NCBI GenBank assembly: GCA_030268105.1
Contig: BSDZ01000008.1
Coordinates: 248,001 to 312,000 of the forward strand
Length of the DNA stretch: 64,000 nucleotides
Origin: Volvox africanus
Lineage: Eukaryota; Chlorophyta; Chlorophyceae; Chlamydomonadales; Volvocaceae
Direction: 5' to 3'
A program made the translations under genes and the position numbers. The notes beneath the pieces were generated by a model. The model worked only from the letters and a program-made list of their open reading frames with translations. It did not search any database and was not told the origin of the DNA. Every line of letters begins with the position of its first letter. The stretch's first letter is position 1. Of this stretch, positions 1 through 12,869 are shown piece by piece.

Positions 1-932
1 AGCTGCTGCCGGGCGGCTCGCACGCTGGCGGTCCCCTCCACGCGCTCTGAACGTAACATGAAGGCAACGCGGGATTCCGCTGCCGGCACCAATGCTGCAT
101 GTGCGGTGACGTCCACATAGAATTGCTGCCGTACATGCTGTGTCAATGAGTTACATAGCTCCAAAACCAGCTCCGCAAGCGTCGCACTCTCCGCAAGGCC
201 ATGCAGGGCCTGTCCGAGGCGGCAGAGGTACGCCACGTCGGCGCAACCCCCTGCGAGGTGCATGGCAACTGATAGCGCAACGTGCTCCAGCGCCGCAGGG
301 TTAGAGAGCAGGGCCGCAGGAGCATTGGAAGCGGCCAAGGAGAGAGAGGACCCCTTAGCCACGACGCGTGGTGTGGCTCCAATACCGTAGCGGCTGCTGT
401 TGCACGCTTCCTGTTGCTGCTGCAGCAGGGTAGGCGGCAGCGGTGGGAATGGAGGGGAGGAACAACCGAGGTCGCTGCCCGTGAGGGTGCTGGTGCCAGT
501 CTGCAGCTGGTAAGTCGGACTGCCACCATTCGGCGTGTCCTCGTCGGGAATGGGTACCGCAAGCCACAGTACGCCCAAAGTGGCCATCCCATACACCAGC
601 GGCATGGCGGCAAACACCATGGCGCTGCCGGGCAGAGCATCTGTCTCCATAAGATCGAGGTCGGGGCAGCACTGCGCGTCGCACTTGGCGGCGGCTGCAG
701 CCGCTGTATCCAGCTCCGCATGCACGGCACTGGACGAGTAGCCGCTGCTGTTGGACTGCGCACCTGCCACCGCCGGAGCTGCGGGTCCCATGTGCGTGGA
801 CTTCACGCCGACGCTGACACCACCAGCAGGGTTCGCAAATACACGGGACTGTCCGCCGAGTGACGGCGGTGTATTGCTGTCCACATTTATCGGCGGCTCT
901 TGTCGGGCGGGACATTTAAGAACAACTGAGAC
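1..932 (-). CDS. Partial large exon of a sensor-like protein (unknown function)
   Basis: One minus-strand frame stays open from a probable acceptor (CCCAG, RC, near 932) to the left window edge, about 310 codons without a stop. It is open at the edge, so it is only the 5' or middle part of a gene. After a Ser/Ala-rich linker and a Pro/Gln-rich stretch (PPFPPLPPTLLQQQQ), the last ~100 residues look like a folded domain: LEHVALSVAMHLAGG, then CRLGQALHGLAESATLAEL, then LCNSLTQHVRQQFYVDV, then AALVPAAESRVAFML. This pattern resembles the GAF-like segment of large membrane/kinase-type proteins that are abundant in volvocine algae; that link is from memory and unverified. A hydrophobic exon probably of the same gene lies at about 1040-1300. 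Function is unknown. The overlapping frames on both strands are shadows. Confidence 0.6.
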
Positions 933-1039
933 CTGGGATCACAACGCAGCAGCAGAAACCCGACGGGCAAGTTAACCTTTGTTAGTAGGAGGCAGCCGCA
1001 CGCACCACGGCCACTCCATCCCCGTGATGTGATTGGCTC

Positions 1040-1300
1040 GGATTGCTGTCCGGTGGATCACGCAAGGCCCACATACAAAGCGCAATCAGGGAAGTACGGA
1101 GCCCGGGGCCACTCCACATATGCAGGATGCGCCATGTCCCCAAGCTCTCCTGCCCAAGCCTGCTGATCGGTGGGCTGAGTCCGCTGCGCCGACATGCAAG
1201 GCGGCAGAGCGCTAAAACCAAAATCGCGGGGCAGGCTTCTAACCACCGCCTGCGCTGCACTACCCGTTGAGTCCGCCGTACCTCTGGACGTACCTTGCTG
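1040..1300 (-). CDS. Probable membrane-spanning exon upstream of the partial sensor-like gene
   Basis: On the minus strand the frame contains a basic stretch (RRTQRVVQRRR) followed by two hydrophobic segments, WLEACPAILVLALCRLACRR and, after a linker, GPGLRTSLIALCMWAL. This is the usual look of a transmembrane pair. It sits 5' of the long exon at 1-932 on the same strand. A splice from a GTATGT donor inside LIAL to the TTGTTC acceptor near 927 would keep the frame. That join, and the start of the gene, are inferred. Confidence is limited because the segment is short and no family was recognised. Confidence 0.35.
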
Positions 1301-4300
1301 ACCATTGCTTGTCGCAGCAGCACAGAGGAGGATCCTACAGGCTCATGTTTGGGGCACAAGTACTCTGAGTGAGAGGAACAATCTTGCCCTAGCTGTGCAT
1401 TGCAGCTTCTAGCTCCGGCCGCGGTTCCGCGCGAAAGAGCACACGCTAAATGCACTAAGGGACACTCCACAACTCGGCCGGCTCCGTCATTGCTGTATCC
1501 TGATGCCATTATATACAGCCTGTGAACATGGGAAGAACTGCTTAGCAAAAGAACTGTGGTTACCAGTCAGCGACAGGCTGCGAAGCATCAAACATGCTTT
1601 CGATGGCAATATTCGTCCTGGACCTTCCGCAGCGAAGCCCTCACCGTGCAGCCGATGCACCCAAATGTTTCTGGACAATATCCACAAGATACCCTGCCCT
1701 GGCTTCACGAAACTGATTAGTCCGCCCAGCGGCGCACAATTTTGCCTGAAGCGACAGTGCACATTCCAGGCCGCCGCTGGCGTCTTTTGCATTGTTACAA
1801 TTCAAATCTTTCCATTCCTGCGTACAACAGCTTTCGTCAGACACTGGTTGAGCACCAATAGCCAGACGATGTCGCAAGTATTGCCGATATCCTCTTCATA
1901 CCTTTTCTGTACAAAGCTCTCGAATATTTAAGTATGGAGCTTTAGAATGGACAGTAGTGGAAACTATATTGTCCGCCTCAAACGGAGCACTGAGCACTGT
2001 ACCCAAGCCGGACGGTGGGCTTGTAACTTTGTGCTGTGACACCTCTTGACTTCCGGAATTAGCAGAGAAGCAACAAGTGAAGATCCTCATCTCTTCCACG
2101 AAGGAAGCTTCTCAAGCGTTGTGCGTTCCGTCCTGATGAGCGACCACCTTACCCTAACTCATATTTGGCAAAATTGGAAGGAGAGCGTCAAAAAGCACAG
2201 TTCCATTTCCCGCACTTTATTATGCAATGCGAAAACGCTATGAGCAGTCTACATGTGTCATGCAATACCCAAGAAGCCCCCGTACGAAAACGCAATTTCA
2301 TGGCCCAAGGGTTCCTGGTATGATCGTGTTTCCAAGGTGACGACGTATTCGTGTTACAAACAAGTCATGTTTTCCATACGAACGTCACTACTCCTGCCCG
2401 GTAAGCGATTCGAAGCCAGGTAGTTTCTCCGCTTGCAATACATGTGCACTTTACAGTACATGAGACAATACTACAATCATGATTTTGAAACCTCGAAATG
2501 TCCAACATGCCTGTCCATAACCAGGTCTAAACTTGTACACGGGGCAGACACGCGATTTGACATACAGTTATGATGAGTGAGTCATGATGCACCAGAGGTC
2601 CATGGAGCATGCATCTTCCAAGGCTCCCTCCTGGCAAAGCGATGCTTTTTGAATCGCGCCAGACACTGGCACGTGGATAAACACGATTGGCTTATTTCCG
2701 GCTTCTATTTGCGGTCTTGGCGGCTACCTAGTTTACGTTCCAACGTTTTCACCTTCCCTACCTAGGAGCTACACGTCGCCTCCACCATCGCGGTTAGCCA
2801 TGCTTTACAGCAGCATCTACAGCGGTATGATGCCTCGTTTATTCGATTTCCGTTTCAGAACCGAACAACCGAACGCACAGCCGAACGCGTCCACGTCTTG
2901 GGGCTTAGGTATTACTACTGCCAGCACCTCTGCCGCTACCGACGGCAACGCTGTTCCGGTGCCACGGCTGCGCAGCTGCAGCCGGCCAAGCGTATCTACA
3001 ACTACCGCCACTCGCTCCACGGCCACGGCCGCCCACTCCGCAGCACACCAGTCCCTTCCCCGGCGGACCACAACCGCCACCAGCGCACCTCGGCTGCCGA
3101 AAGCCCAGCTGCTGCCGGCGCCGCGGCGCCGCCGCCACCAGCAATTCCGCTACTGTTGACGCCGCGGAGCGGTAGCACCCGGCGATCCACGGCAAATGGT
3201 CGTCACTGGGGCGCACCAATGGGGGGAGTGGTGGCGGTGGCCACACCGCGACGTTGCACTCGCTCTCTCCCGGCGCCGCGTGGAGCAGTCGGCGTGAGCG
3301 GTGCTGAACGCCATCCGTCCAACACCGCATTCCGATTCCTTAGCGTTAAGGTGAGTGGGACTTCTGTACGGTACGTGACCCAAATAATGACCCATGGTTT
3401 TCTGTGCTTGTATTAGAGAGTAGGAAACTTGTGTTGCAGCTCATGGCACACAAAATCCCGACTTCTAATTTCAGTTGGTTTGTCGACAGAATTTAGATCC
3501 CATCCGGCTTTTTTGTGTCGCTATTTTGCGTGTGCCGGCACAACTTTCTGCCGTACATCCTTCCAATGGGGCTGCTCCAATTGGGGGCTTCTTCGCACCT
3601 TTGTTTCGTCATACCTGATTGGCAGAGGTTGAGCCTTCTAATCCCCCTGGTGCTGCCATACGCCTCAGGTCGTCCTACACCCTGCAAAAATCTTAAACCG
3701 CCCCTTCCACGGCCCAGAAGGACGTGACCCAGATCAGCACTTAACGGACATTGCGGTACACCTGACGGTTGTCGTACGTGACTGCATGCATCTGCTAGGC
3801 GTGGTGACGAGCCTGCTCAACCCCTCCGGGAGTGCTGAGGCGCTGCCGTACAGGAATACACTAGTGCCCCGACCCCGACCCCGACCAAGAGCGGGCCAAA
3901 GATCCTCCACAGGTTGAGGGCAGGGTGCCCCCATGTCGATGGACGGTGAGGGACCCGATTATAGTGACCTGCGAGCTGACCAGGAGCGGAGTTGACGCCT
4001 TAGTTGATTCGGCAGATTCCGCTGGATGTCGGTGGTGGGTGCTGAACCCGGGAAGAGCACTGATTTCGGAGAAGTCGGCATGGGAGACCGGATGAGGGTG
4101 CCCCGAAATACCGGGGAAGGTAGGGACTGCCAGGTTAGTGGCCACGGGTGATGTACCCCCCTATCCCACACACACTAGTGGAATGTCCGCGACGGCCACC
4201 TGGAGGTTGAGGAGATGGAAGCTTCGGGGCTGATGGAGCGGTGGCTGAAGGACACGCTGACGACCAATGACGGCAGCGGCAGCGGCAGGGACCCCTTGCC

Positions 4301-6651
4301 CACTTTTGGTGAGACGATTACTCTGTCGCCGGTGGCGATAAATTGTCGCTCGCCATTCTCGTCCTTTAGTAGACCCTCGCCGGGTGAGGTCTTCAATTTT
4401 TAATTTCCTGTTGCAAGAACGCGTTCACAATAACAGTGGTAATCTGGTAAATGAGGTAAGAATGAATGAGGTGCGGAAATTTTCATACTTGATCAAAATA
4501 CTTCGGATGGTTGGTTGTTTGGTTTGTATCTCTTGGTTCCGATTAAGTGCTCTGTGTTGCTCGATACCGTTAAATTCTTTCTGTTATTCGTGCGCGCATC
4601 GGAAGATTGGATGCGCTCATGCGCAAGGGAGCGATAAACGATGCCTCGCGTTTTGATTTTAAATAACGATACACGGGATTATAACTGCAAATTTTATAAA
4701 GGGATATAAATCTGTTTTCATTCAATGTTGGCATCGCGAAACATTGCGGGCTGCTACAGATGCTCATATGATATTGTTGTGCATGGAGTTCAGAAAGCAT
4801 TAAAACAGCGAAATTTCCTTTCGGTAGGACGATGGAGACGTTATTGCGGTTGGCGAGTCAAGGAAAAGCGTTTTACCTTCCCTGCCCAGGTTTCCGTCGT
4901 AAACGTGCCTTATTTGGAACTGCCCAGCGAGACAAAAAGGGCAGAAGTGTCATCAAATCGCCATAAATTTTAAAGTATTAGCTACTACTCACGTCAAAAA
5001 CGTATTTGGTGAATGGTAGGAAGTGTGTGGCCGATAGCGAGGCAGGAAGTTTGAGCGTGCGGAAGGACGAGGAAGTGAGGTGGTGGGAGTGTGGTTTAAA
5101 TCTGGGCAGCTAGTGGGGCGGAGCATTCAGCGCACGATTACATGCGATTGCCTACGTCATGTCACGTCAAGCGCCATAAAGCCGACCCTGCCAACGTCGC
5201 TCGGTAAATCTGCATAGCGCAGTGTACACAGTTCTGCTTTCAAAAGTCAATGACGTCAACACGGTGCCAATCATATGGACACAACTCAGTCAGTATTGCA
5301 GCTAGCAGAATTGGGAGGTCCTTGGGCCTGCGCCGAATGTCAGTTCGACGAGTTCTTCTTAGAAACATTTCACATTGGTTGCGTCTAGTTCGGCTAACGG
5401 CGATCAGCTGGTCACCGTTATGCATGCAGCTCTCACATGTTTACACATGCACCTTCTGTTTGTTGAGTCCCACGCAGCCTGAGCAGGTCTGTAAGTCATA
5501 CATCCTACGCATGGCGAGCGCACGCGGAACTACTTTTGACCGCGCCGGGGACCTTATGCCGAGCAGACTTGTCAAGATGTTTGAGACTTCTGAGTGATTG
5601 TGGGTTGAGTTGGAGGGGTGGGGAATGTGAATAATGTGGGGAATGTGGCATGTAACCAGTACAGGTTGAACGTTCAGACTGCTGGGCATAATGAACAATG
5701 CCCAAGAAGCATGCGTCCGGACCCAGGCAAGGGCCCTAAAAGTGAAAGTAGTCGCCGGAGGATATAAGTCAAAATGGTTAATGGAATGCCTTATCATATG
5801 GTTGTAAGGATCCTCAAGATCATCTGGTCAGTGTGTTTTACGCCGGGCTACGGATTACTGTGAAGTGCATGGGTATGAACACCTGGCGCGTCGCCTGACA
5901 ATGCAAGAGGCATGCAACAGGAACGGACTTCAAAGCAAAACAAGCCAACAACAAGCAAATTACCGTGCATGGAACGGAGCGGGACTTCATCAGCTGGATA
6001 CTTCTTTGAAACCGCCCTATTAATTCAAGCTGCTGCCGGCGGGGGCATATTGAGCTACAGGTGTTATTGCAAACTTAGCTTTGACCTCTTTGACAAGAAG
6101 GGGTCTCAAATAAACCTCAAGCTTAACAATTGTCGATTTGACCCGAGGGTCATCGCACAAGCCTGTTGAAACCAGTAGGCGCAGACTCTTTAGAGAACAG
6201 TGGTGAAATAATCAATATTTACGCTATGAGGTTTCCCATACGCGTGACTTTGTATGCTTGTCCTCAAATCGTAGGTAGGGCCATTGAACTTTCTTGCCAC
6301 CACTTCAATAAAATCTTAAAGGCCAAAAAACGTCATATTAAACCTCCTTTATCTAATCAAAATCGGATCTAGTACTTGTCCAATTCTTTCGAGTCGTACA
6401 AAACTGTGACGGCTGAGGAGTGCTTCACAACGTTGCCAATGATATACAGTTCGGATGGCTTACTCTTGTTAATTTGCTTGGTTGTGGCGGCGGCCAACAT
6501 TGCGTCCTTGCCTGAAAGCTGTGTCGGCGCATATATTCTTGTGGACCTTTTAAGTAGGCCTGTAAAATCCAGAAATGTCAATCTTGAACAAGAAGCTTAG
6601 TAACGGTAGGGATCTGTTATTTTGTTGCCCGGCGTCTCGCATTTCGCTTAA
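1301..6651. other. Long stretch with no supported gene (contains one dispersed repeat)
   Basis: Mostly AT-balanced sequence with short random ORFs. A GC-rich block at 2810-3350 has several open frames on both strands, as expected for GC-rich sequence. One minus frame there (about 2860-3080) reads like a hydrophobic/basic exon with EWAAVAVERVAVVVDTLG, but no flanking splice structure supports it. The dispersed repeat at about 3917-4175 lies here. Exon 1 of the acetolactate synthase small-subunit gene may also be hidden near the right end. Confidence 0.5.
3917..4175 (+). repeat. Dispersed repeat, copy A
   Basis: This ~259-bp sequence recurs in direct orientation at about 20169-20410. It begins at AGGGCAGGGTGCCCCCATG and ends in GTACCCCCCTATC followed by an ACACAC run. 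The copies match over nearly all their length. Copy A has an extra ~17 bp (around AAGAGCACTGATTTCGG) missing from copy B, plus scattered substitutions. No conserved ORF, terminal inverted repeat or obvious target-site duplication was seen. It could be a short non-autonomous element or a remnant of a larger repeat. Confidence 0.75.
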
Positions 6652-9600
6652 CGGAAGCACTTCGGAAATGCAGCGAGGAGCTCTATACTTGGTTGCCCCT
6701 ATGTGCGGAGCATTACTGATGGACATTCACGTGTTTATTGGAGGAAGGAATCGCCTGCTCTTCAGCGCACACGGGCCGATGTGCGGGTAAGGGTTAATGT
6801 CCCTATTGTCGGGGCCCCGCATAACCCGGTAACCCAACTTTACCTGTTCTTCTATAGGTCCGTGTTGCTGAGGCCACTACTCCCAACCAGGTAAGTCAGT
6901 CCCGTCAATATGACGGTTGTGCTGTGCGAGGTATGGCACCTGGAGACGTCGGCTGCCGGCGCAGGGGACGGGCGACGTCTACGTGATCGAGCCCAAGCCT
7001 CTGGAAGAGGGGGTAGAGAAGCACATCATCTCAATTTTCGTCGCGGATGAGCCAGGTCTCATTAACCGTGTGGCGGGTGTGTTCGCTCGGCGAGGTGCGT
7101 AATGCCTTTGGCAGTGCAGTATCCACTTGCAGCCAATCCACCAGCGATTTCCGCGGGCACCTGCCTACTTTACTGAGTGGCTGTCTGTCTGCCTGTCTAT
7201 CTGTCTGTCGGATTGACTGTTTATCTGCCTACACGCCCGCCACTGACTTGCACGTCCTTCTCTTCGCTGGTGAATTCCGGCACCTGTTCACTCTGCTTGT
7301 AGGTGCCAACATTGAGTCTCTGGCGGTGGGCCTTACGGTAGATAAGGCCCTGTTTACCGTCGTAATTGCTGGCAAGGCCGCAAACGTGGTACGTATGGCA
7401 TCATTCTGGGTGTGTTCATACATGGGTCGTACATGCATAGTTCATACAAAGAGCGATCTGGTCGTTTACCCTCGTTTAAAGAGACTCTTTGCCCTGCGCT
7501 CGTCATCATACCGCTGCTCGTGCACGTCGCGCCGTACAGGCCAACCTGATCAAACAGCTGTCGAAGCTGGTCAAAGTGCGCTACGTGGAAGACATTACCG
7601 CCACGAACCGCATAGGTGCGTTGCTGAATAGGGCCCAACTGACAGATGGACGGACGGACGGACGAATGGACGCATGGGCGAGTGGACGTATGGACGGATG
7701 GACCGGTGTACTTGCAGGGTGTGAGTTAGGACATGGCGAAAACGTGTTAAGATGGGTGTGTTTTGGCTTCCGGGCTGGGTAGGGGACCCGGGTGCTTCGG
7801 ATGGTACGTGTGATTGCGCTGTGGTGGCTGTGTGGTGGGAATCGCTGTGTGTGAGAATGCAAGGGTTGAATGTTGAGACACAGCATATCGGAACGGCGGA
7901 GGAACCGAAGGAGTTCAAACCGAATGAGAAACACCCCCCCCTCGGGAGCAGAACCAAGCAGGTTAATTTGTACGTGGGTGCTTTCCAGTCCCTCCTGTTG
8001 GCCAGGAGTGCCTTGTTGTCTCCTCCTCCTCCTCCTCCACCATCTCTCCTCTTTCCTCAATTTCCCCCAATTTCCCCCAAACCCCGCCAAACCCACAAAT
8101 TTACAGAGCGCGAGCTCCTGCTACTGAAGCTGCGCGTGCAGCAAGGTTCCGCCCGCGCGGAGGTCCTGCAGCTGGCTCAGATCTTCCGAGCCCGAATTGT
8201 GGATGTGGGGGATAACACCCTAAGCCTCAGCGTTACCGGCGACCCGGGCAAGGTACTGGAATGCGCTTGTGTGTGTAGGTGTTTGTAATGTGTATGTGTA
8301 TGTGAATGTGAAGGAGGAACGTGGAGGAGTGCAAGCACTAAGGAGAGGGAAGGAGAGACAGTCCGTAAACCTGACTTCGATAAATACGTGAAACTGCAAT
8401 ACATGTTTATACGTATCTTTGTATTCGTAGTTATATGTATGAAGGGTGTTGTCGCTCTGCGGGCGACTCGTCCTCCTGCAAGGACGAGCACCTACAGGGG
8501 GCCTTATGATCAGGGGGTCGAACCACGGCCAAAGGGGCGCACGCGGCTTCGTCTCTCTGTCCTGCTGCATGCATGTGGATACATGTACGCAAGTGTATGT
8601 CTAAGTTTTTTAGCATTTCGAAATGATCCCGATCCCGGGGTCTCTTTCCATTTCGCCGTCTTGTTTTCTGTGACTGCTCCACTCGGCACTGCGCCCTTCG
8701 CACTCCCTGCACCACCGTCACCGACATGACCTCCACCAAATCCTGGCACTCATTTTCTCATCTACCTCCAAACCGCACCGCACCACTCCCCATCGGCCCG
8801 CACGCAGCTGACGGCGTTGCTCAAGGTGATGGCCAAGTTCGGTGTGGTGGAGTTGGCCCGCACAGGCCGTATCTGCCTGCGGCGAGGGGAGGCCCTCCTG
8901 GAGCGGGGTACCAACCTGCCGGAGTCTCCGCCCTCATCGCCCCTCCCGAACGCGTAAGTGCTCCCGGGAAGGGGATAAACGAGCTTCAGATGCCTATCAT
9001 GTATGTGTTTGTGCGTGTGTTTCTGTATTCATGAATTTGCCAGGACAATAGGGCTGGGGAGCGTCACTCTCCTCCGTATGTGTGATGTGATGTGATGTGA
9101 TGTGATGTGAAGCGCCGTCAGTACGATTTCTTCACTCGCGTGTACCATTCTTATTTAAATCCGCTGTGTGTTTTTGTACGACATCTCAGGGGTCATTCCG
9201 TCCCCCTCACCTATCTCTACTCCCGACTGTTCATGCAGCCGGCCCAAGACCTCCGCGACAGGCCAATCGGCTGGATCTGACTCTGGCGAAGAGGAGCGCA
9301 CGGCAGATGTGTACATGGTGGACGGCAGCGCTAGCGGTGAGGGTAACTTTCTCTCTCGTGCTGCCTTGCTTTGTGCTTATGAGCTATGAAGGTTGTCAAA
9401 CTTTAGATTGCTTCGGTCTTAGGTGGTGAGGTGGTTGGGACTTTGTTAATCGCTGTCTGGGTTGGGGTTGGGGTTGGGGTTGGGGCTGAGGGCTTGGGGG
9501 GACATCTAGCGTAATTGCATTATGGCGCTTACCCCATTTCAGTCTACAGCTCCGAAAAAGCCCTTGAATTCGTTCCTTTCGTCTCATCTCTCTCGAGTAT

Positions 9601-11204
9601 GCTGCGGGTTTCAGTCTGACCGCTCCCTCCCCTCGGCGCCACACGTCCCAACAGGTGTTTGGGATGTGGATAACGTGCTCGAGGCCACCTATGCCTCCCA
9701 GGGACAAGTGCCCACCGACTACAAGGCCTACACCCTCAACATTGAAGTGCAGGACAAGCCGGGTGTGCTCAACCAGGTGCGGCATATGTGTATGTATATA
9801 TGCAGATGCGTAACTATGTCGATTGCCTCCTAAGAACCGGGAACTGAGGACGATGAGTCGCGCGCTGTGTGTCTCCCTATTGAGTGTCTTCAGTGCACAC
9901 GAGTTGAAAAAGGGAACAACAACGCGGATACTGATCAACACTGGTCAACGCCGGTCAACGAACCCTTTGTCTCTCTTCCCCTCTTCCTCCCTTCCCCCAC
10001 CGTTTTCCTTCTTTCCCCCACTTCACAGCAGTATCAGGTCTCATGTATTCGCCTTCCCCCACCCCCTTCCCCTCCCTCCCTTCTCTTTCTCTATAGTTGC
10101 CTACGTGTGCTTACGGGGTGAAAGCGTGCCTGTGTATTTTTGTATCTGTACGTGTGTGCAGGTGACTCAGGTCTTCGCGCGGCGTGGCTACAACGTCCAG
10201 AGCCTGGTAGTGGGCCCTTCCGAGCGCGAGGGTATGTCCCGCATCGTGATGGTGGTGCCGGGGAAGGTGTCCTCTCCGGACGGCTCCTCGGGAATCTCCC
10301 CCCTACTCAAGCAGCTGTCCAAGCTGGTGTTCGTGGAGGACATCACGGATCTCACGGATATCCCCTTTGTGAACAGGGAACTGCTGCTGGTCAAGGTGAG
10401 GTGTGGGTATATGTGCCTGTGTGTGCGTGTTTGTGTTGGCGTTCCTTTCTTCTACCTTTAACCCTCCCTGGAGTTTACAAATTCTTTTCCGTTCCCCTTC
10501 GTCGTGTGGGTGCATGCTCATGACAACCCAGTCCAACCCGATCGCTCCTGGTTTTGGGTAGTCGTTTGAACCCGCTTCCCCGCTTGGGGCTCAAGCGCTC
10601 AACACCGCCTTTTCCGTTGTTTCCGTTCCAAAGGTCCGCTGCTCCGCCTCCCAGCGCGGCGAGCTCCGCGACCTCGCCAGCATCTTCCGTGGATCTATTG
10701 TGGACGTAGCCACAGCCTCCGTTACCATCGAGGTGCTGGGCAAGGAAGATAAGATGAAAGCCTTCACCGACCTCTTGGAACCGTACGGTGAGTTACGTGA
10801 TAGGTGCCGTTACGTCGGTCATGAAACTGCACTGGCGGTCCTAGCGTGCATGCAAAGCATCTTTAAGTACGACGCTGTGTATATATATTGTGCGGAAAGA
10901 TGAGGCTTTGGTGACAGGCGCGTGGTAATGTTTTGGGCTTTGTTGTGGGCGAGCGGGTGACAACTGGGCTGACTCCGCGTTGGAGTCAGCCCAGTTGCCA
11001 TATTCCTAGCGACTTCCTTCCCTCCATGACGAAATGGCCTTATACTAAGTGGACTGCGCCTGTCCGGTTTCTCCGTCCATCTGTCCGTCTGTTCCTCGGA
11101 TAGGCATTCTGGAGATAGCTCGAACTGGGCGAGTGGCGATGTCCCGCGATTCGGGCGTCAATTCGGAGTTCCTAGAGCGAATGTCTATGGGTCGCGTGTT
11201 GTGA
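6652..11204 (+). CDS. Acetolactate synthase regulatory (small) subunit, plastid
   Basis: Regulatory subunit of acetolactate (acetohydroxyacid) synthase, the first common enzyme of Val/Leu/Ile synthesis; in plants and algae it acts in the plastid and gives feedback inhibition. Exons with matched phases: about 6652-6786 (transit-like; start not found), 6858-6890, 6965-7094, 7303-7388, 7540-7615, 8107-8252, 8808-8953, 9239-9336, 9655-9776, 10162-10395, 10634-10787, 11104-11204 (TGA). From 6858 the exons give 441 residues. There are two tandem ACT plus C-terminal modules, as in land plants. Module 1 has [20 protein letters not shown] and ANIESLAVG; module 2 has [16 protein letters not shown] and [14 protein letters not shown]. 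Each continues with [12 protein letters not shown] and GRVAMSR/GRICLRR segments. A Ser/Glu-rich linker ([13 protein letters not shown]) separates them. The leader (R-rich, then [11 protein letters not shown]) fits a plastid transit peptide. No frame break was seen. Confidence 0.93.
9080..9110 (+). repeat. (GTGAT)n microsatellite in an intron
   Basis: About five tandem GTGAT units lie in the intron between the seventh and eighth exons of the acetolactate synthase small-subunit gene. Nearby introns also carry short GACG, TTGGGG (about 9460-9486) and CTGT-type runs. Confidence 0.8.
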
Positions 11205-12869
11205 TGATTTCTGAATCGATCCAAGAACCACAGTCAAAAGTCACTGTCAACAGGCACCTCAGTTTTCATCTTCATGGCTCCATGACGGATGGCGGAGGGA
11301 CGGAGGATATCCTGAGGCAGGGTTCTGCTGCTGTCGCTAGCACTAACTGTAGGTATCTGGCAGAGGAGGTTAAAGAGAGAGGGTTTGGGACGAGGGACTT
11401 TTTGGCTGTATAAGCAAGACGTCGTGCAAACCTTCAATGTCGGGGAATCCTCCTCGCAGACCCTCAACCTCTAAACCCTTGGGACGCAGGCAAAGGAGGT
11501 GGGGAAAGCGTGCCTGAGACGGAGCTGTCGGTGGTGGTGGCGCTGGTTGGTTGCGGTTAGGTGACGGGCTGGGGATGCCTGTTGCCGACCGCCTTTGATG
11601 CCGCCGACGCCCTGCCTCCGATACCATGTTGGAAAACGATCTTTAAGGCGCAACACGATGTTTCTTAGGAGCAGCTGCGCCTAACTCATGCAACGTTGCG
11701 GATATAGCTTTAAGTTTTGAGGGAAGGAGGCGCAACATGCTGCGTTGATTTTGTTTTGTTGCATGCGATCGCCTTGTCCTGTTCATTTGCTGATCAGCAG
11801 GGGGTGCAGGTGGATAAGGCACGTACAGCTACAAAGGGATCCATGCAGGGTAGGGGAAGGGGGCGAGACCGGGGGTGGGGGCAGCGTGCGCGTAAGGGCC
11901 TGAGCGCTCAAGTGACAGATAAACAAAGCTAACATCAGCGCGCGCGGGCACGTGTGCGTGCGTGCGTGTGCGTGTGTGTGTGTATGTGTGTGTGGGGGGG
12001 GTAGGCCCCTTAGGGGCAGTATGCCGTAACGATATATGTAAGCACGTATGCGCTCACCTGGAATCTTTAAATTCAACGGGACACACCACTCATCACGAAA
12101 ACTCGGAAACACGCGGCATTTCAACCCTGCTGTAGGCCCCTCCCTCGTACCGCTTGCGCCCGCTTAGGACCAGACTTAAGGTGGCCGATTGGCACTGGTT
12201 CCGCTGTCTGGTGTTCCCCACACTAGCGCTATCAGCACTCACCACACCTTATTGACCAATACCGAGCGGACGAAGTAAAAATACCATGTTCGTATTTACT
12301 GGTGTTGATCCATGAAGATGGCTGGTCGATTTAATACTCTCGGCTTTCTATAAAAAATAAAATGCTGCTGCTCGGTTTATTCGTCAACTTTTACCTGGGT
12401 AAAGCACGCGTTTATCAGCTTAATATGTAGTCAGACAGGAAATGCTGAGGCAGGCTTCTATTTAAGAATGAATACGTCACCTGCGGGCCCCGACAAGATA
12501 TTGCCGACACGAGCTGGCTAAGAGAATTAAAAATGTCAATTAATGTATATTCATGGGCCTTTGTGTCAGTATGGCCTCTGTTACGCTGTTAGCGACATCT
12601 GATATAACGCAATTGCTATAGGCGTAACAATCCCAAACAAATTCTATTTCTTCATTGCAAAGTGTCGTATATATGTACAAATCCAGGGTTTAACGGCGCC
12701 ATCATGTTGGAAGTTGTCGTACCGGTCGTTGGAAAGCAGTTTTAGTCTCTCTTTATATGGGTTCAATCACATTGGATTTTTGTCCGCTGCCTGTTGCCAG
12801 TAGTACCGGACTGTGAAATACTTTGAGTCCCTGGTCGGCCGTGTCGTGGCAGCCGCGGTAATTATTTCG
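11205..12869. other. Intergenic region with GT-rich microsatellite
   Basis: Contains the 3' flank of the acetolactate synthase small-subunit gene and the 5' flank of the nucleolar-protein gene. A GTGCGT/GT-rich run ending in poly-G occupies about 11938-12001. A perfect ~20-bp inverted repeat (CTGGGCTGACTCC ... GGAGTCAGCCCAG) lies just upstream at 10963-10997, inside the last intron. No gene was recognised. Confidence 0.5.

Noticed and set aside
4215..4403. 62-codon plus ORF and overlapping minus ORF after dispersed repeat copy A
   Set aside because: Both strands are open with similar composition, and there is no splice partner or family signature. GC-rich chance ORFs are likelier.
9455..9490. 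TTGGGG repeats as an interstitial telomere
   Set aside because: Only about five units inside an intron. Volvocine telomeres are TTTTAGGG-type, so this is an ordinary microsatellite.
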